A stretch of 64,000 nucleotides of DNA, from assembly GCA_016722655.1 (NCBI GenBank), contig JADKIR010000005.1, forward strand, positions 1,302,001-1,366,000, given 5' to 3'. A program made the position numbers and the translations under genes. The DNA comes from Cytophagaceae bacterium (lineage in GTDB: Bacteria; Bacteroidota; Bacteroidia; Cytophagales; Spirosomataceae). Below, piece after piece: positions 27,629 through 35,886 of this stretch (its first letter is position 1; every line of letters begins with the position of its first letter). Under the pieces are notes generated by a model, which saw nothing but the letters and a program-made list of their open reading frames with translations, ran no database searches and was not told the DNA's origin.

Positions 27629-27637
27629 TATATTTGC
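27629..27637 (+). promoter_or_regulatory. -7 box for the TonB-dependent receptor gene
   Basis: TATATTTGC matches TAnnTTTG and ends 16 bases before ATG 27654, giving a very short leader. No convincing -33 TTG was found. Confidence 0.45.
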
Positions 27638-27653
27638 AAAAAAACGCCTTTTA

Positions 27654-29936
27654 ATGTACAAGACCATCATTCTGATATTTTTATTTTTGAATATACAAGT
27701 TAATTCTTTTTCCCAAAATGGCCAAAACATTAGGATAAGCCTGAAAGACCAGATCAGTAATGCTCCTTTGGCAGGTGCAACCGTGAAGATTTCGAAACAT
27801 AATTTGAATCAAACTGCGGATGATGCAGGTAAGGTAGTTTTCAATAATGTGCCTTTGGGAAGGCTGGAATTAGAAATTTCGTCTGTAGGTTATGAAAAAG
27901 TTTTGGTCAAAGAACTATTATTGGAGTCATCCAAAGAATTGGTGCTCAATATCAGCCTGATGCCGGCCTCCACAAGCCTGAGTCCGCTTACTGTAAAATC
28001 CACATCAACAAATGTCTCACAAGCCCTTACGGGTATCACTCCTCTTTCCATGGAACAAGTGATGCGTTTTCCTGCAACATTTTTTGACCCGGCAAGACTT
28101 GCTTTTTCATTGGCGGGCGTGGCCAACAACAACGACCAGGCCAACGGCATGTCGGTAAGAGGTAATACTCCGGATGCCCTTCAATGGAGACTTGAAGGTG
28201 TCGAAATCGTAAACCCAAACCATTTCAGTAATGCGGGTACTTATTCTGATCAACCCACACAGTCGGGAGGCGGCACCAATATTTTATCTTCGCAGATGCT
28301 GGGAAACATGAATTTTCTGAGTGGGTCATTCCCTGCTGATTATTCCAATAGCCTCGGCGGAGTGATGGATATGTATTTCAAGGAAGGAAATGCCACAAAG
28401 TATCAACATACTGCCCAGATCGGCCTGGTGGGCATTGATCTTAGCTCTGAAGGCCCAATTAACAAATCAAAAGGAAGCAGTTATTTATTTAACTACCGTT
28501 ATTCTTTCACCGGATTATTGGTGGCCATGGGTATGGATTTTGGAGGAGAAAAAATGAAATTCCAGGATATAGCCGCGAATTTTTGTTTCCCAACCAAAAA
28601 AGCGGGAGCATTTTCTTTTTTTCTGATGGGCGGAAATTCTTCTAATATTTTTGCACCTCCCACCGACAAAACTCAGTGGGAATCAGAAAAAGACTTCAAT
28701 AATATAGATTTCTTTAGCCGGATGGGTGTAGTTGGCATGAAACATAAGATTTCATTTGGAAAAACCTGGTTTTTGCAGACTGTCCTGGCCAATTCCGGTC
28801 TGGAAAACCTCAGGAGTCAATACACTACTGACCCCTCTAGCAATCTCAGCTATCGCTACCACGCCCGAAATGTTGTCGGATTTAGCAGTGCCCTTACAGG
28901 AAAATTAAACAAGACCTTCACCTTGAAAACAGGTATAAATCTGAACCATTTTTTCAACGAATTTAACCAGTCAAATTCTGACAATGTATTCGTTGCTTTT
29001 GATGAATTTTTGGTTTCACCTTTTTTCAAAATCATAAATTCCGAAAAAAGAAAATTTTCTTATAATCTTGGCATTACTTTTCCTGTATATAATGGAGGAC
29101 AGTATGCCTATGTTGAGCCAAGATTGGGAATGGCTTATGAAGTCACTCCAAAAATTACCCTGAAAGGCTCCTATGGATTGCATAGTTTTCAGCCCAACTC
29201 ACGCCTGGCCTTTACGCTGCCTTTTAAACCTCAGCGAGCTCATCATTTTGCGGTGGGGTACAGTATTAGTTCCGGACTCAATGACGAATTTTTTGGGGAA
29301 GTATTTTATCAAAACATCTTTAATACACCTCAATTTACAAGACTGTTCGTTTCCGTACTCAATGGTAGTGATTTTTGGGGATATACCCTCAACCCCACTC
29401 CTGACAGCAAATCAACTCAGGGAATAAACCAGGGAATAGAACTAAATTATCGTCGCCACCTTACCAAAGGCCTTTTTGCTTTGATAAATACTACTTTTTA
29501 TAAGTCTGAATTTAAGGCTTATGATGGAAAATACTATGAAACTAGATTTTCGGGCAGACATATTTTCAATCTTACTTTTGGTAAAGAATGGGAAAAGAAA
29601 AATGGGAAAATTATAGGCTTAAATACTCGTATTGCCTGGTTGGGTGGTTTCAGAGATTATAATATTGATGTCGAGCAATCCAAATCACTGGGTTTTACAG
29701 TTTATGATTTTTCAAAACCTCTTGAAGTTAGAAACTCCGATTATTTTCGTCCTGATTTGAGAGTTTATTTCAAAAAATCAAAGAAAAACAGATCCAGAAT
29801 GATATCTATGGATATTCAGAATTTTGTGAATCAGAAAAATGTAGCTTACAAATATTACGATTCTTACCTCAAAGAAACCGTCACAAAATACCAATTGGGG
29901 ATGATTCCGATGCTTAATTACAGGTGGGAGTTTTAA
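27654..29936 (+). CDS. TonB-dependent receptor with carboxypeptidase-regulatory-like N-terminal domain
   Basis: A 760-residue outer-membrane receptor. A signal peptide (IILIFLFLNIQVNSFSQ) is followed by a carboxypeptidase-regulatory-like beta-sandwich (APLAGATVKISKHN, FNNVPLGRLELEISSVGYEK), then a plug domain (ANGMSVRGNTPDALQWRLEG) and a 22-strand-type barrel ending in LNYRWEF, an aromatic C-terminus suited to BAM recognition. It is shorter than SusC proteins and has no SusD partner. The ligand cannot be told. It is divergently placed from the AddA-like gene. Confidence 0.88.
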   Translation: MYKTIILIFLFLNIQVNSFSQNGQNIRISLKDQISNAPLAGATVKISKHNLNQTADDAGKVVFNNVPLGRLELEISSVGYEKVLVKELLLESSKELVLNISLMPASTSLSPLTVKSTSTNVSQALTGITPLSMEQVMRFPATFFDPARLAFSLAGVANNNDQANGMSVRGNTPDALQWRLEGVEIVNPNHFSNAGTYSDQPTQSGGGTNILSSQMLGNMNFLSGSFPADYSNSLGGVMDMYFKEGNATKYQHTAQIGLVGIDLSSEGPINKSKGSSYLFNYRYSFTGLLVAMGMDFGGEKMKFQDIAANFCFPTKKAGAFSFFLMGGNSSNIFAPPTDKTQWESEKDFNNIDFFSRMGVVGMKHKISFGKTWFLQTVLANSGLENLRSQYTTDPSSNLSYRYHARNVVGFSSALTGKLNKTFTLKTGINLNHFFNEFNQSNSDNVFVAFDEFLVSPFFKIINSEKRKFSYNLGITFPVYNGGQYAYVEPRLGMAYEVTPKITLKGSYGLHSFQPNSRLAFTLPFKPQRAHHFAVGYSISSGLNDEFFGEVFYQNIFNTPQFTRLFVSVLNGSDFWGYTLNPTPDSKSTQGINQGIELNYRRHLTKGLFALINTTFYKSEFKAYDGKYYETRFSGRHIFNLTFGKEWEKKNGKIIGLNTRIAWLGGFRDYNIDVEQSKSLGFTVYDFSKPLEVRNSDYFRPDLRVYFKKSKKNRSRMISMDIQNFVNQKNVAYKYYDSYLKETVTKYQLGMIPMLNYRWEF

Positions 29937-29942
29937 ATAAAA

Positions 29943-29974
29943 AAGAGGGTCTCCAAATAGCTGGAAACCCTCTT
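29943..29974. terminator. Bidirectional terminator hairpin
   Basis: AAGAGGGT at 29943-29950 pairs with ACCCTCTT at 29967-29974, with an extra inner pairing of TCC and GGA. The stem is followed by a T-run on both strands, as expected between the convergent receptor gene and the small gene ending at 29992. Confidence 0.82.
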
Positions 29975-29991
29975 TTTGAGAAAAAGAAACC

Positions 29992-30576
29992 TTACTTTTT
30001 CTCACCGTTTAATTCCATGTCCTGAATCTGTAACAATACTTTAACGATTTTTCCGGCGGCATCTCTTGAAAAAGTTGCTTTGCCATCATACCCTATTACT
30101 GTGTACTCATCTTTTTTGTCAGTTGTTTTCAGAAAAGCACTCCCTTGTTCGGTATCTCCGTACAATTGGCCGTCTTTAATAGAAATTTTCAGATCATAAA
30201 CCGGGCTGTCAGATGGAAATTTGTAAACTCCGGTGTATTCATCCAAAGGATTCCCTTCTATTTTCCCAACAAACTCCTGCCCCATCGCCGTTACTTTTAA
30301 CTTAATAACTTTTTTATTTTGATCTCTTTCAAAAACCAAAACTGCATTATTATTGGGTTCTGTAAATTGGTCAGCAGTAGTGGATGCTGAAATTTCTCCT
30401 TTACCTACATTTTCAGCTTCAGCCATCAAAGTGCCATTTTCAACTGAAACTATCACATAGCCAAAAGGTGCCCCTTCAAAATTGTACTTCCCCACATAAT
30501 CGTTAAGATTTACATTTTGTCCCATCACATTGCTCAAAATAAGCATTGCATAAATTACGTATTGTAGTTTTTTCAT
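29992..30576 (-). CDS. Small exported protein with two DUF3471-like repeats
   Basis: 194 residues with a signal peptide (VIYAMLILSNVMGQ). Two similar modules follow: LNDYVGKYNFEGAPFGYVIV and, about 90 residues on, LDEYTGVYKFPSDSPVYDLK. Each begins with a [LD]xxYxGxYxF pattern like the lipocalin-like DUF3471 domain that often trails beta-lactamase-fold peptidases. Here the domain stands alone in tandem. Role unknown; location should be periplasmic. It starts at ATG 30576. Confidence 0.7.
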   Translation of the reverse strand: MKKLQYVIYAMLILSNVMGQNVNLNDYVGKYNFEGAPFGYVIVSVENGTLMAEAENVGKGEISASTTADQFTEPNNNAVLVFERDQNKKVIKLKVTAMGQEFVGKIEGNPLDEYTGVYKFPSDSPVYDLKISIKDGQLYGDTEQGSAFLKTTDKKDEYTVIGYDGKATFSRDAAGKIVKVLLQIQDMELNGEKK

Positions 30577-30709
30577 CTATTTAAGGTTAAAATTTTCAGT
30601 AAATTTAGATAAATTATCCAAATTTTACTTTTCGAAGTCAATTTAAAATTTGATTTTTCGAGGGTTACATCTAAATGAATTAAATTGCAGGCAAAAAACC
30701 CGGAAATTT

Positions 30710-31669
30710 ATGGCAAAAGTGTTGGAACATCTGGCAAAAGCAAATGAAAAGCCCATTTTTTCAATCGAGATAATACCACCTGCCAAAGGTGGAAAAATCG
30801 ATGAATTATTGTCAGATATTGAGCCTATGATGGAGCTCAAGCCGCCTTTCATTGATGTAACTTATCATCGGGAGGAATATATTTCTGTACCCAACGCAGA
30901 TGGATTCCTTCAGGAAATCAAAACACGGAAAAGACCCGGCACGGTAGGGCTATGTTCGGCCATCATGCATAAATTTGACGTTGATGCGGTACCTCATGTA
31001 TTATGTGGGGGTACCACTAAGGAAGACACAGAAGATCTTCTGATTGACCTAAACTATTTGGGTATTCAGAATGTAATGGCACTTAGGGGCGACCACGCCA
31101 AGCCATTTGACTCTTTTAAACCTTTCAAAGATGGTCATGCTTACGCCAATGAACTGATCGGCCAAATAAAAGACATGAACTCTGGAAAATATCTGCACGA
31201 AGAATCAGAATATTTATCAAAAAGCGATTTCTGTATTGGAGCTGCTGCATATCCGGAAAAACATTTTGAAGCCGAAAATGCTGAAAAAGATTTCCAGAAT
31301 CTAAAAAATAAGGTGGATGCCGGAGCGGAATATCTGGTTACTCAGATGTTTTTTGATAATCAGAAATATTTTGATTTTGTAAAAAAATGCAGGGAGAATG
31401 GAATAAAAGTCCCAATTATTCCCGGTTTGAAAATATTATCTACAAAAAAACAACTGGATATTTTACCAAAAATATTCTTTCTGGAAATGCCTGAAATACT
31501 CCGTAAAGAGGTTTCAGAAGCAAAAGACGATAAAACAGCTAGGCAGATTGGAATAGAATGGACAATCAATCAGTGCAAAGAATTGATTCAATTTGGGGTC
31601 CCTGCTTTGCATTTTTATACCATGAGTAAATCAACTACTACCATGGCTGTGGCTAAGGCGGTGTTTTAA
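30710..31669 (+). CDS. metF: Methylenetetrahydrofolate reductase
   Basis: An FAD enzyme reducing 5,10-methylene-THF to 5-methyl-THF for methionine synthesis. From ATG 30710 it is 319 residues and begins MAKVLEHLAKANEKPIFSIE; an upstream TTG extension to 30650 adds sequence unlike the family, so the ATG was chosen. Seen are IEIIPPAKGGKIDELL (the conserved Glu region), FIDVTYHREEY, ALRGDHAKPF (FAD/folate contact), FCIGAAAYPEKH, and TQMFFDNQKYFDFV. The length equals a one-domain bacterial MetF. No other methionine gene is adjacent. Confidence 0.95.
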   Translation: MAKVLEHLAKANEKPIFSIEIIPPAKGGKIDELLSDIEPMMELKPPFIDVTYHREEYISVPNADGFLQEIKTRKRPGTVGLCSAIMHKFDVDAVPHVLCGGTTKEDTEDLLIDLNYLGIQNVMALRGDHAKPFDSFKPFKDGHAYANELIGQIKDMNSGKYLHEESEYLSKSDFCIGAAAYPEKHFEAENAEKDFQNLKNKVDAGAEYLVTQMFFDNQKYFDFVKKCRENGIKVPIIPGLKILSTKKQLDILPKIFFLEMPEILRKEVSEAKDDKTARQIGIEWTINQCKELIQFGVPALHFYTMSKSTTTMAVAKAVF

Positions 31670-31690
31670 GTTTAAACTTCTAAATATTTC

Positions 31691-31885
31691 CTAAATAGAA
31701 ATACCAGCTTGTTTAAGAATTGCTAGAAATGTTCCCTTTTTTAAGTCTTTGTTGCCATGAACTGGAACTATTGCAGTTTTATTGTTAACTGAATTGTGAT
31801 ATACCTGATGTGACCCTTTTGCCCTTTTAAATACGAATCCATTTAACTTCAGGATTTCTATCAAGTATTTTGGAGAAAGGTTCAT
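31691..31885 (-). CDS. hicA: HicA-type toxin (mRNA interferase)
   Basis: 64 residues with a dsRBD-like fold: LIEILKLNGFVFKRAKGSHQVYH includes the catalytic His26 in the GSH motif, and the end KKGTFLAILKQAGIS is typical of HicA. The toxin would cleave mRNA independently of the ribosome. It is the second gene of the pair: its ATG overlaps the HicB stop by four bases. The motifs are intact, so it is probably functional. Confidence 0.9.
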   Translation of the reverse strand: MNLSPKYLIEILKLNGFVFKRAKGSHQVYHNSVNNKTAIVPVHGNKDLKKGTFLAILKQAGISI

Positions 31886-32109
31886 GCTACTGCAAGATTC
31901 AAAGAATATTCAAATGTGTTGGTATCATCAGGAATCATTTCACCTCTGTCTTTTAATTCTTCAATATAGACTTCAATTGCCTCTTTAGCCATAATAATTG
32001 CATCATCAAGATCTTCACCCTGAGTAATGCATCCCGGCAATGAAGGTACAATAACCGTAAATCCTCCTTCTTCGGCTTTTTGTAAAAGGATTTTAAAATT
32101 ATAATTCAT
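31882..32109 (-). CDS. hicB: HicB-type antitoxin
   Basis: 75 residues with a partial RNase-H-like fold: EEGGFTVIVPSLPGCITQGE and LDDAIIMAKEAIEVYIEEL are the signature of HicB. It should bind and block HicA. No separate DNA-binding domain (HTH or RHH) is visible after the core, so it belongs to the short HicB form. Antitoxin-first order and the four-base overlap indicate coupled translation. Confidence 0.9.
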   Translation of the reverse strand: MNYNFKILLQKAEEGGFTVIVPSLPGCITQGEDLDDAIIMAKEAIEVYIEELKDRGEMIPDDTNTFEYSLNLAVA

Positions 32110-32128
32110 AAATCCAATAATGTTTTTT

Positions 32129-32136
32129 CAAATTTA
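32129..32136 (-). promoter_or_regulatory. -7 box for hicBA
   Basis: The minus strand reads TAAATTTG, matching TAnnTTTG, about 20 bases before the hicB ATG. A TTG lies about 24 bases further upstream, slightly beyond the usual spacing. Confidence 0.4.
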
Positions 32137-32193
32137 AATCAAAAAAGGATAAAATAACACCAACTTTTACTTTTTTGAAAATATTCAAAAAAA

Positions 32194-32214
32194 AGGCTCC
32201 CAAAACGGAAGCCT
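32194..32214 (-). terminator. Terminator after the FKBP gene
   Basis: On the minus strand AGGCTTCC and GGAGCCT form a stem with loop GTTTTG, followed by a run of eight T. It lies 25 bases past the FKBP stop codon and separates it from hicBA. Confidence 0.8.
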
Positions 32215-32238
32215 CTTCAATAGAATATCAGATCCCAT

Positions 32239-32697
32239 TTATTTTACATCTTCGTAATCTACGATGATTTCTCCTGCGGGAGAAATAGAAACTAATTCTA
32301 AATCAAAATTAAGCTCCTGACCGGCTAAAGGATGGTTGGCATCAAGCATTACATGAGTGTCTTGTACCTCTCTGATAATCACAGGTATTGGTCGCTGACC
32401 ATCATGCATATTGAGAGTTTCACCAACAGCCAAAGGAATCTCTGCAGGAATATCGGCTCTGTCAAATTTAAAGATGGCCTGCTCATTTACAGGACCATAA
32501 GATTCTTCCACCGAAAGGTGAATAGACTTCTTCTCTCCTATTGCCATGCCAAGTACGCCATTATCAAATCCGGAAATCACCATGCCACTTCCTACTTCAA
32601 ACTCAAGTGGCTCGCGTCCTTCTGAAGAATCAAATATGGTACCGTCATTTAAAGTGCCTTTGTAGTGAAGGCTCACTGTATCTCCGGTTTTTACCAT
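32239..32697 (-). CDS. FKBP-type peptidyl-prolyl cis-trans isomerase, SlyD-like
   Basis: 152 residues without a signal peptide, hence cytoplasmic. The FKBP core is split by an insert-in-flap domain: GDTVSLHYKGTLNDGTIFDS and PLEFEVGSGMVISGFDNGVL before the insert, and VMLDANHPLAGQELNFDLEL after. The His-rich tail of E. coli SlyD is absent, so metal storage is unlikely. Such proteins speed proline isomerisation and act as folding chaperones. It is next to proS on the same strand with a 21-base gap. Confidence 0.92.
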   Translation of the reverse strand: MVKTGDTVSLHYKGTLNDGTIFDSSEGREPLEFEVGSGMVISGFDNGVLGMAIGEKKSIHLSVEESYGPVNEQAIFKFDRADIPAEIPLAVGETLNMHDGQRPIPVIIREVQDTHVMLDANHPLAGQELNFDLELVSISPAGEIIVDYEDVK

Positions 32698-32718
32698 TTT
32701 ATTATATGTATTTAATTT

Positions 32719-34191
32719 TTAATATGATCTCGCAAAAATTACCCTTTTATTGGAAGGTTTTCCTGAATAAACACATTTACCCTCTTCATCTTTACTGTCA
32801 AATGGAATACATCTGATAGTAGCTTTAGTCAGTTCTTTAATTTTCTCTTCGGTTTCAGAAGTCTCATCCCAATGAGCCATCAAGAATCCACCTTCCTCGA
32901 TTTTAACAAGAAACTCTTCCCAGGAATTCACTTCATGGGTGTTGTTTTTTCTAAAATCGAATGCTTTGTCATAAATGTTACATTGGATTTTCTCTAAAAG
33001 CTCCGAAATGTATTCTTCCACGCCATCAAGTGAAACCGACTCTTTGGTCAATGTATCTCTACGGGCAATCTCCACAACATTATTTTCAAGATCTCTCATG
33101 CCTATCGCCATCCGCACAGGCACGCCTTTGAGTTCGTATTCGGCAAACTTCCAACCCGGCCTTGCCTGATCGTCATCGTCAAATTTTACACTTATGCCTT
33201 TGGCTTTAAGATTTTTCAAAATAGGTTTTACTTTCTCTGCAATCTGCTCAAGCTGCTCTTCTCCTTTATAAATAGGCACGATTACAACCTGAATTGGAGC
33301 TAATTTTGGAGGCAATACCAGCCCAAGGTCATCAGAATGTGCCATAATCAAAGCACCCATTAACCGTGTACTTACTCCCCATGAAGTACCCCAAACATAC
33401 TCCAGATTTCCTGATTTATCCTGAAATTTAACATCAAAGGCTTTTGCAAAATTTTGACCTAAAAAATGAGAAGTACCGGCTTGTAAGGCTTTACCATCCT
33501 GCATCATGGCTTCAATACAAAGGGTGTCTTCTGCACCTGCAAAACGCTCACTGGCTGTCTTGCTACCTTTAATTACAGGTACTGCCATCCATTCCTCCGC
33601 AAATTTTGCATAAATATTTAGCATTTGAGAGGTCTCTTCCTCCGCTTCCTTTCTTGTGGCATGAGCTGTATGCCCTTCTTGCCACAAAAATTCTGCAGTC
33701 CGAAGAAAAATCCTGGTTCTCATTTCCCATCTTACCACATTGGCCCACTGGTTTATCAAAAGTGGTAAGTCGCGGTAAGATTGAATCCAGCTTTTATAAG
33801 TACTCCAGATTACAGTTTCGGAAGTCGGCCTTACAATCAGTTCTTCTTCAAGCTTGGCTTCGGGGTCAACAATAACTCCTTTGCCATTTGGGTCATTTTT
33901 TAAGCGATAGTGAGTAACCACAGCACATTCTTTAGCAAAACCTTCGACATGGTTAGCTTCTTTTGACAAAAATGATTTTGGAATAAAAAGCGGAAAATAA
34001 GCGTTGCTATGTCCGGTTTCTTTAAACATATCGTCTAATGCCCTTTGCATTTTTTCCCAAATGGAATAACCATAGGGTTTAATTACCATACACCCTCTTA
34101 CGGCTGAATTCTCGGCCAAATCTGCTTTTTTTACTAACTCATTATACCATTCGGAATAATTTTCACTGCGTTTTGGAAGACCTTTTGACAT
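32719..34191 (-). CDS. proS: Prolyl-tRNA synthetase, eukaryote/archaea-like form
   Basis: It charges tRNA-Pro with proline. 490 residues without the large editing insertion of E. coli-type ProS, i.e. the type 3 form. Class II motifs are seen: motif 1 around RGCMVIKPYGYSIWEKMQ, motif 2 INQWANVVRWEMRTRIFLR with EFLWQEGHTAHAT, motif 3 WGVSTRLMGALIMAHSDD. The anticodon-binding domain (IQVVIVPIYKGEEQ) and a C-terminal zinc-domain-like region ending in RVIFARSY follow. The start is ATG 34191, with a leader of nearly 90 bases from the predicted promoter. Confidence 0.96.
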   Translation of the reverse strand: MSKGLPKRSENYSEWYNELVKKADLAENSAVRGCMVIKPYGYSIWEKMQRALDDMFKETGHSNAYFPLFIPKSFLSKEANHVEGFAKECAVVTHYRLKNDPNGKGVIVDPEAKLEEELIVRPTSETVIWSTYKSWIQSYRDLPLLINQWANVVRWEMRTRIFLRTAEFLWQEGHTAHATRKEAEEETSQMLNIYAKFAEEWMAVPVIKGSKTASERFAGAEDTLCIEAMMQDGKALQAGTSHFLGQNFAKAFDVKFQDKSGNLEYVWGTSWGVSTRLMGALIMAHSDDLGLVLPPKLAPIQVVIVPIYKGEEQLEQIAEKVKPILKNLKAKGISVKFDDDDQARPGWKFAEYELKGVPVRMAIGMRDLENNVVEIARRDTLTKESVSLDGVEEYISELLEKIQCNIYDKAFDFRKNNTHEVNSWEEFLVKIEEGGFLMAHWDETSETEEKIKELTKATIRCIPFDSKDEEGKCVYSGKPSNKRVIFARSY

Positions 34192-34282
34192 TATTTTGAA
34201 TTTATTTCACTTATCTAAGCTATTTTTGAAATATTCTTCGATAGCTTTTTGTTAAATATTTTGTTAACGTATATAATTGTGA

Positions 34283-34312
34283 TTGCAAAGATAGGTTTTA
34301 ATATTATTTTTG
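34283..34312 (+). promoter_or_regulatory. Promoter for the Tyr/Ser-rich lipoprotein gene
   Basis: TTG at 34283-34285 and TATTTTTG at 34305-34312 are 19 bases apart, a good Bacteroidota -33/-7 pair. The predicted leader to ATG 34423 is about 100 bases. Confidence 0.55.
34285..34293 (-). promoter_or_regulatory. -7 box for proS
   Basis: The minus strand reads TATCTTTGC, a full TAnnTTTG match. It overlaps the divergent promoter of the lipoprotein gene, so the two could interfere. The same box precedes pheT. Confidence 0.5.
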
Positions 34313-34422
34313 TAATGAATAATTTAGATAACATTAACAAATTATTCACCAAAACAAAGCAACCTTTATGGGAGTTTTGTCGTCTAAATAGTAAAAGTTT
34401 GGTACATTAAATTAATAAAGAA

Positions 34423-35790
34423 ATGATGACTCTGAAAAATTCGGTATTAGCATTGGGAGCTGGCATCTTGTTGGCATCTTGTACCAACAAATCAATCCCG
34501 ACACAAAACGAAACAGATGATATGTATGCCACTTCGGCCGATGCAGCAGTATCGCCTATGGCTGTTCTTCAAAAACAAAAACAGTTGCCTGTTAATCCTT
34601 CGCAGACAGTCCCTTATGATGATGAGTATGACCCAATGCCTGAAAGCAACGCAGAAGGCACTGAGGATTATTTTAGCGACGATTATATAACTTCAAGAGA
34701 TTATAAAAGAAATCCTTCATCCAAACCTGGTTACTCTGATGGCTATTCAGATGGTTACAGTCAGGGATGGACTGATTACGCCTGGAACAATCAACCTCTA
34801 GGATTCAATTCTCCTTTCAATAGATTTAGCTATTCACCCTATGGCTTCAATTCATTTTATGGATATGGTAGTAGCATGTTCTTCTCGTACAGTCCTTATA
34901 ATTCCTGGAATCGTTGGGGAAGCTATTACAGCCCATGGGCAAGTAGTTATTATGGAGGATTCTATGATCCATGGGGATATTCAGCATTTAGTCCGTGGGG
35001 ATATCGCTCAATGTATTACAATTCATGGTATAGCCCATATAACAGTTGGGGTTACAGCCCATATGACAGCTGGGGTTACTATGGAAACGGATACAGTCCT
35101 TACTATAATTATCAGTCAGTTATTGCCAATAATGCGTATCAAAAAGGTACCCGTACCTTTGGCACCAGAAGTAGCGGAAGAAATACAGGGACATACAATG
35201 ATAAATTTACAAATACCAGAAGGCCATCAGATAATGTTTCAAGTGGCAGAACTTCCAATCCTGTAATTGCACGTAATTCCGGAAATACAAATTCAAACGG
35301 AACGAGAGTTCTTTCTGACCGCAGAGGTGGTACAACGGCCAATTCCGGAGGTAGTGTTACACAAGGCACAAAAAGCAGAACTACTCAAGCATATGATCCA
35401 AGTGCCAGAAGAACTAGTACCTACGATTCATATAGTTCTGAAAAATCCAGCAGATCCAATGGTTATTCATACTCAGGGAGTAATTCGGGAAGAAGCTATT
35501 CGGGTAGTGAAAGAAGCAGTTCATCGGGAACATTTGACCGTTCTTCTTCTGGAAATTATGGAAGTTCAAGATCAGGTAGCTATTCTTCAGGTTCTTCGAC
35601 CCGTAGTTCTGATTATTCTTCTGGCAGTTCATCAAGAAGTTCGGGGTATTCTTCAGGAAGTAGTAGTTCTTCATCAAGAGGAAGTTATTCATCTGGTTCA
35701 TCAGGTAGTAGTAGTTCATCCTCTGGTAGTAGTGGCAGAAGTAGCGGTGGATCGTCTTCCGGTGGTGGAAGTTCAAGAGGACCAAGATAA
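34423..35790 (+). CDS. Tyr/Trp- and Ser/Gly-rich low-complexity lipoprotein
   Basis: 455 residues that I do not recognise as a known family. The N-terminus is a lipoprotein signal with a lipobox ending at Cys20 (GAGILLASC). Residues about 105-230 are rich in Tyr, Trp, Gly and Ser with irregular repeats such as YSPYNSWGYSPYDSWGYY. Residues about 330-455 are almost purely Ser/Gly/Arg/Tyr (YSSGSSSRSSGYSSGSSS). Low-complexity aromatic and Ser-rich sequence suggests an extended or phase-separating cell-surface polymer or adhesin. Other frames here stay open only because of the repetitive base composition. A strong terminator follows. Confidence 0.8.
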   Translation: MMTLKNSVLALGAGILLASCTNKSIPTQNETDDMYATSADAAVSPMAVLQKQKQLPVNPSQTVPYDDEYDPMPESNAEGTEDYFSDDYITSRDYKRNPSSKPGYSDGYSDGYSQGWTDYAWNNQPLGFNSPFNRFSYSPYGFNSFYGYGSSMFFSYSPYNSWNRWGSYYSPWASSYYGGFYDPWGYSAFSPWGYRSMYYNSWYSPYNSWGYSPYDSWGYYGNGYSPYYNYQSVIANNAYQKGTRTFGTRSSGRNTGTYNDKFTNTRRPSDNVSSGRTSNPVIARNSGNTNSNGTRVLSDRRGGTTANSGGSVTQGTKSRTTQAYDPSARRTSTYDSYSSEKSSRSNGYSYSGSNSGRSYSGSERSSSSGTFDRSSSGNYGSSRSGSYSSGSSTRSSDYSSGSSSRSSGYSSGSSSSSSRGSYSSGSSGSSSSSSGSSGRSSGGSSSGGGSSRGPR

Positions 35791-35821
35791 AATTTTCGTA
35801 TAGTATTTAAATTAATGTTTC

Positions 35822-35856
35822 TCCCCGCTGATTAACCCAATTGTTGTTGGCGGGGA
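35822..35856 (+). terminator. Terminator after the lipoprotein gene
   Basis: TCCCCGC at 35822-35828 pairs with GCGGGGA at 35850-35856 and is followed by TTTTTTT. Confidence 0.85.
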
Positions 35857-35886
35857 TTTTTTTATCCAAAAATCAATTTTAAGACA

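Noticed and set aside
35414..35785. Asn/Tyr-rich minus-strand open frame
   Set aside because: It is the complement of the Ser/Gly repeat region and only open because of composition.
35267..35803. 178-codon open frame overlapping the Ser-rich lipoprotein gene
   Set aside because: It is a shifted-frame reading of repetitive Ser/Gly codons; the lipoprotein frame has the signal peptide and lipobox.
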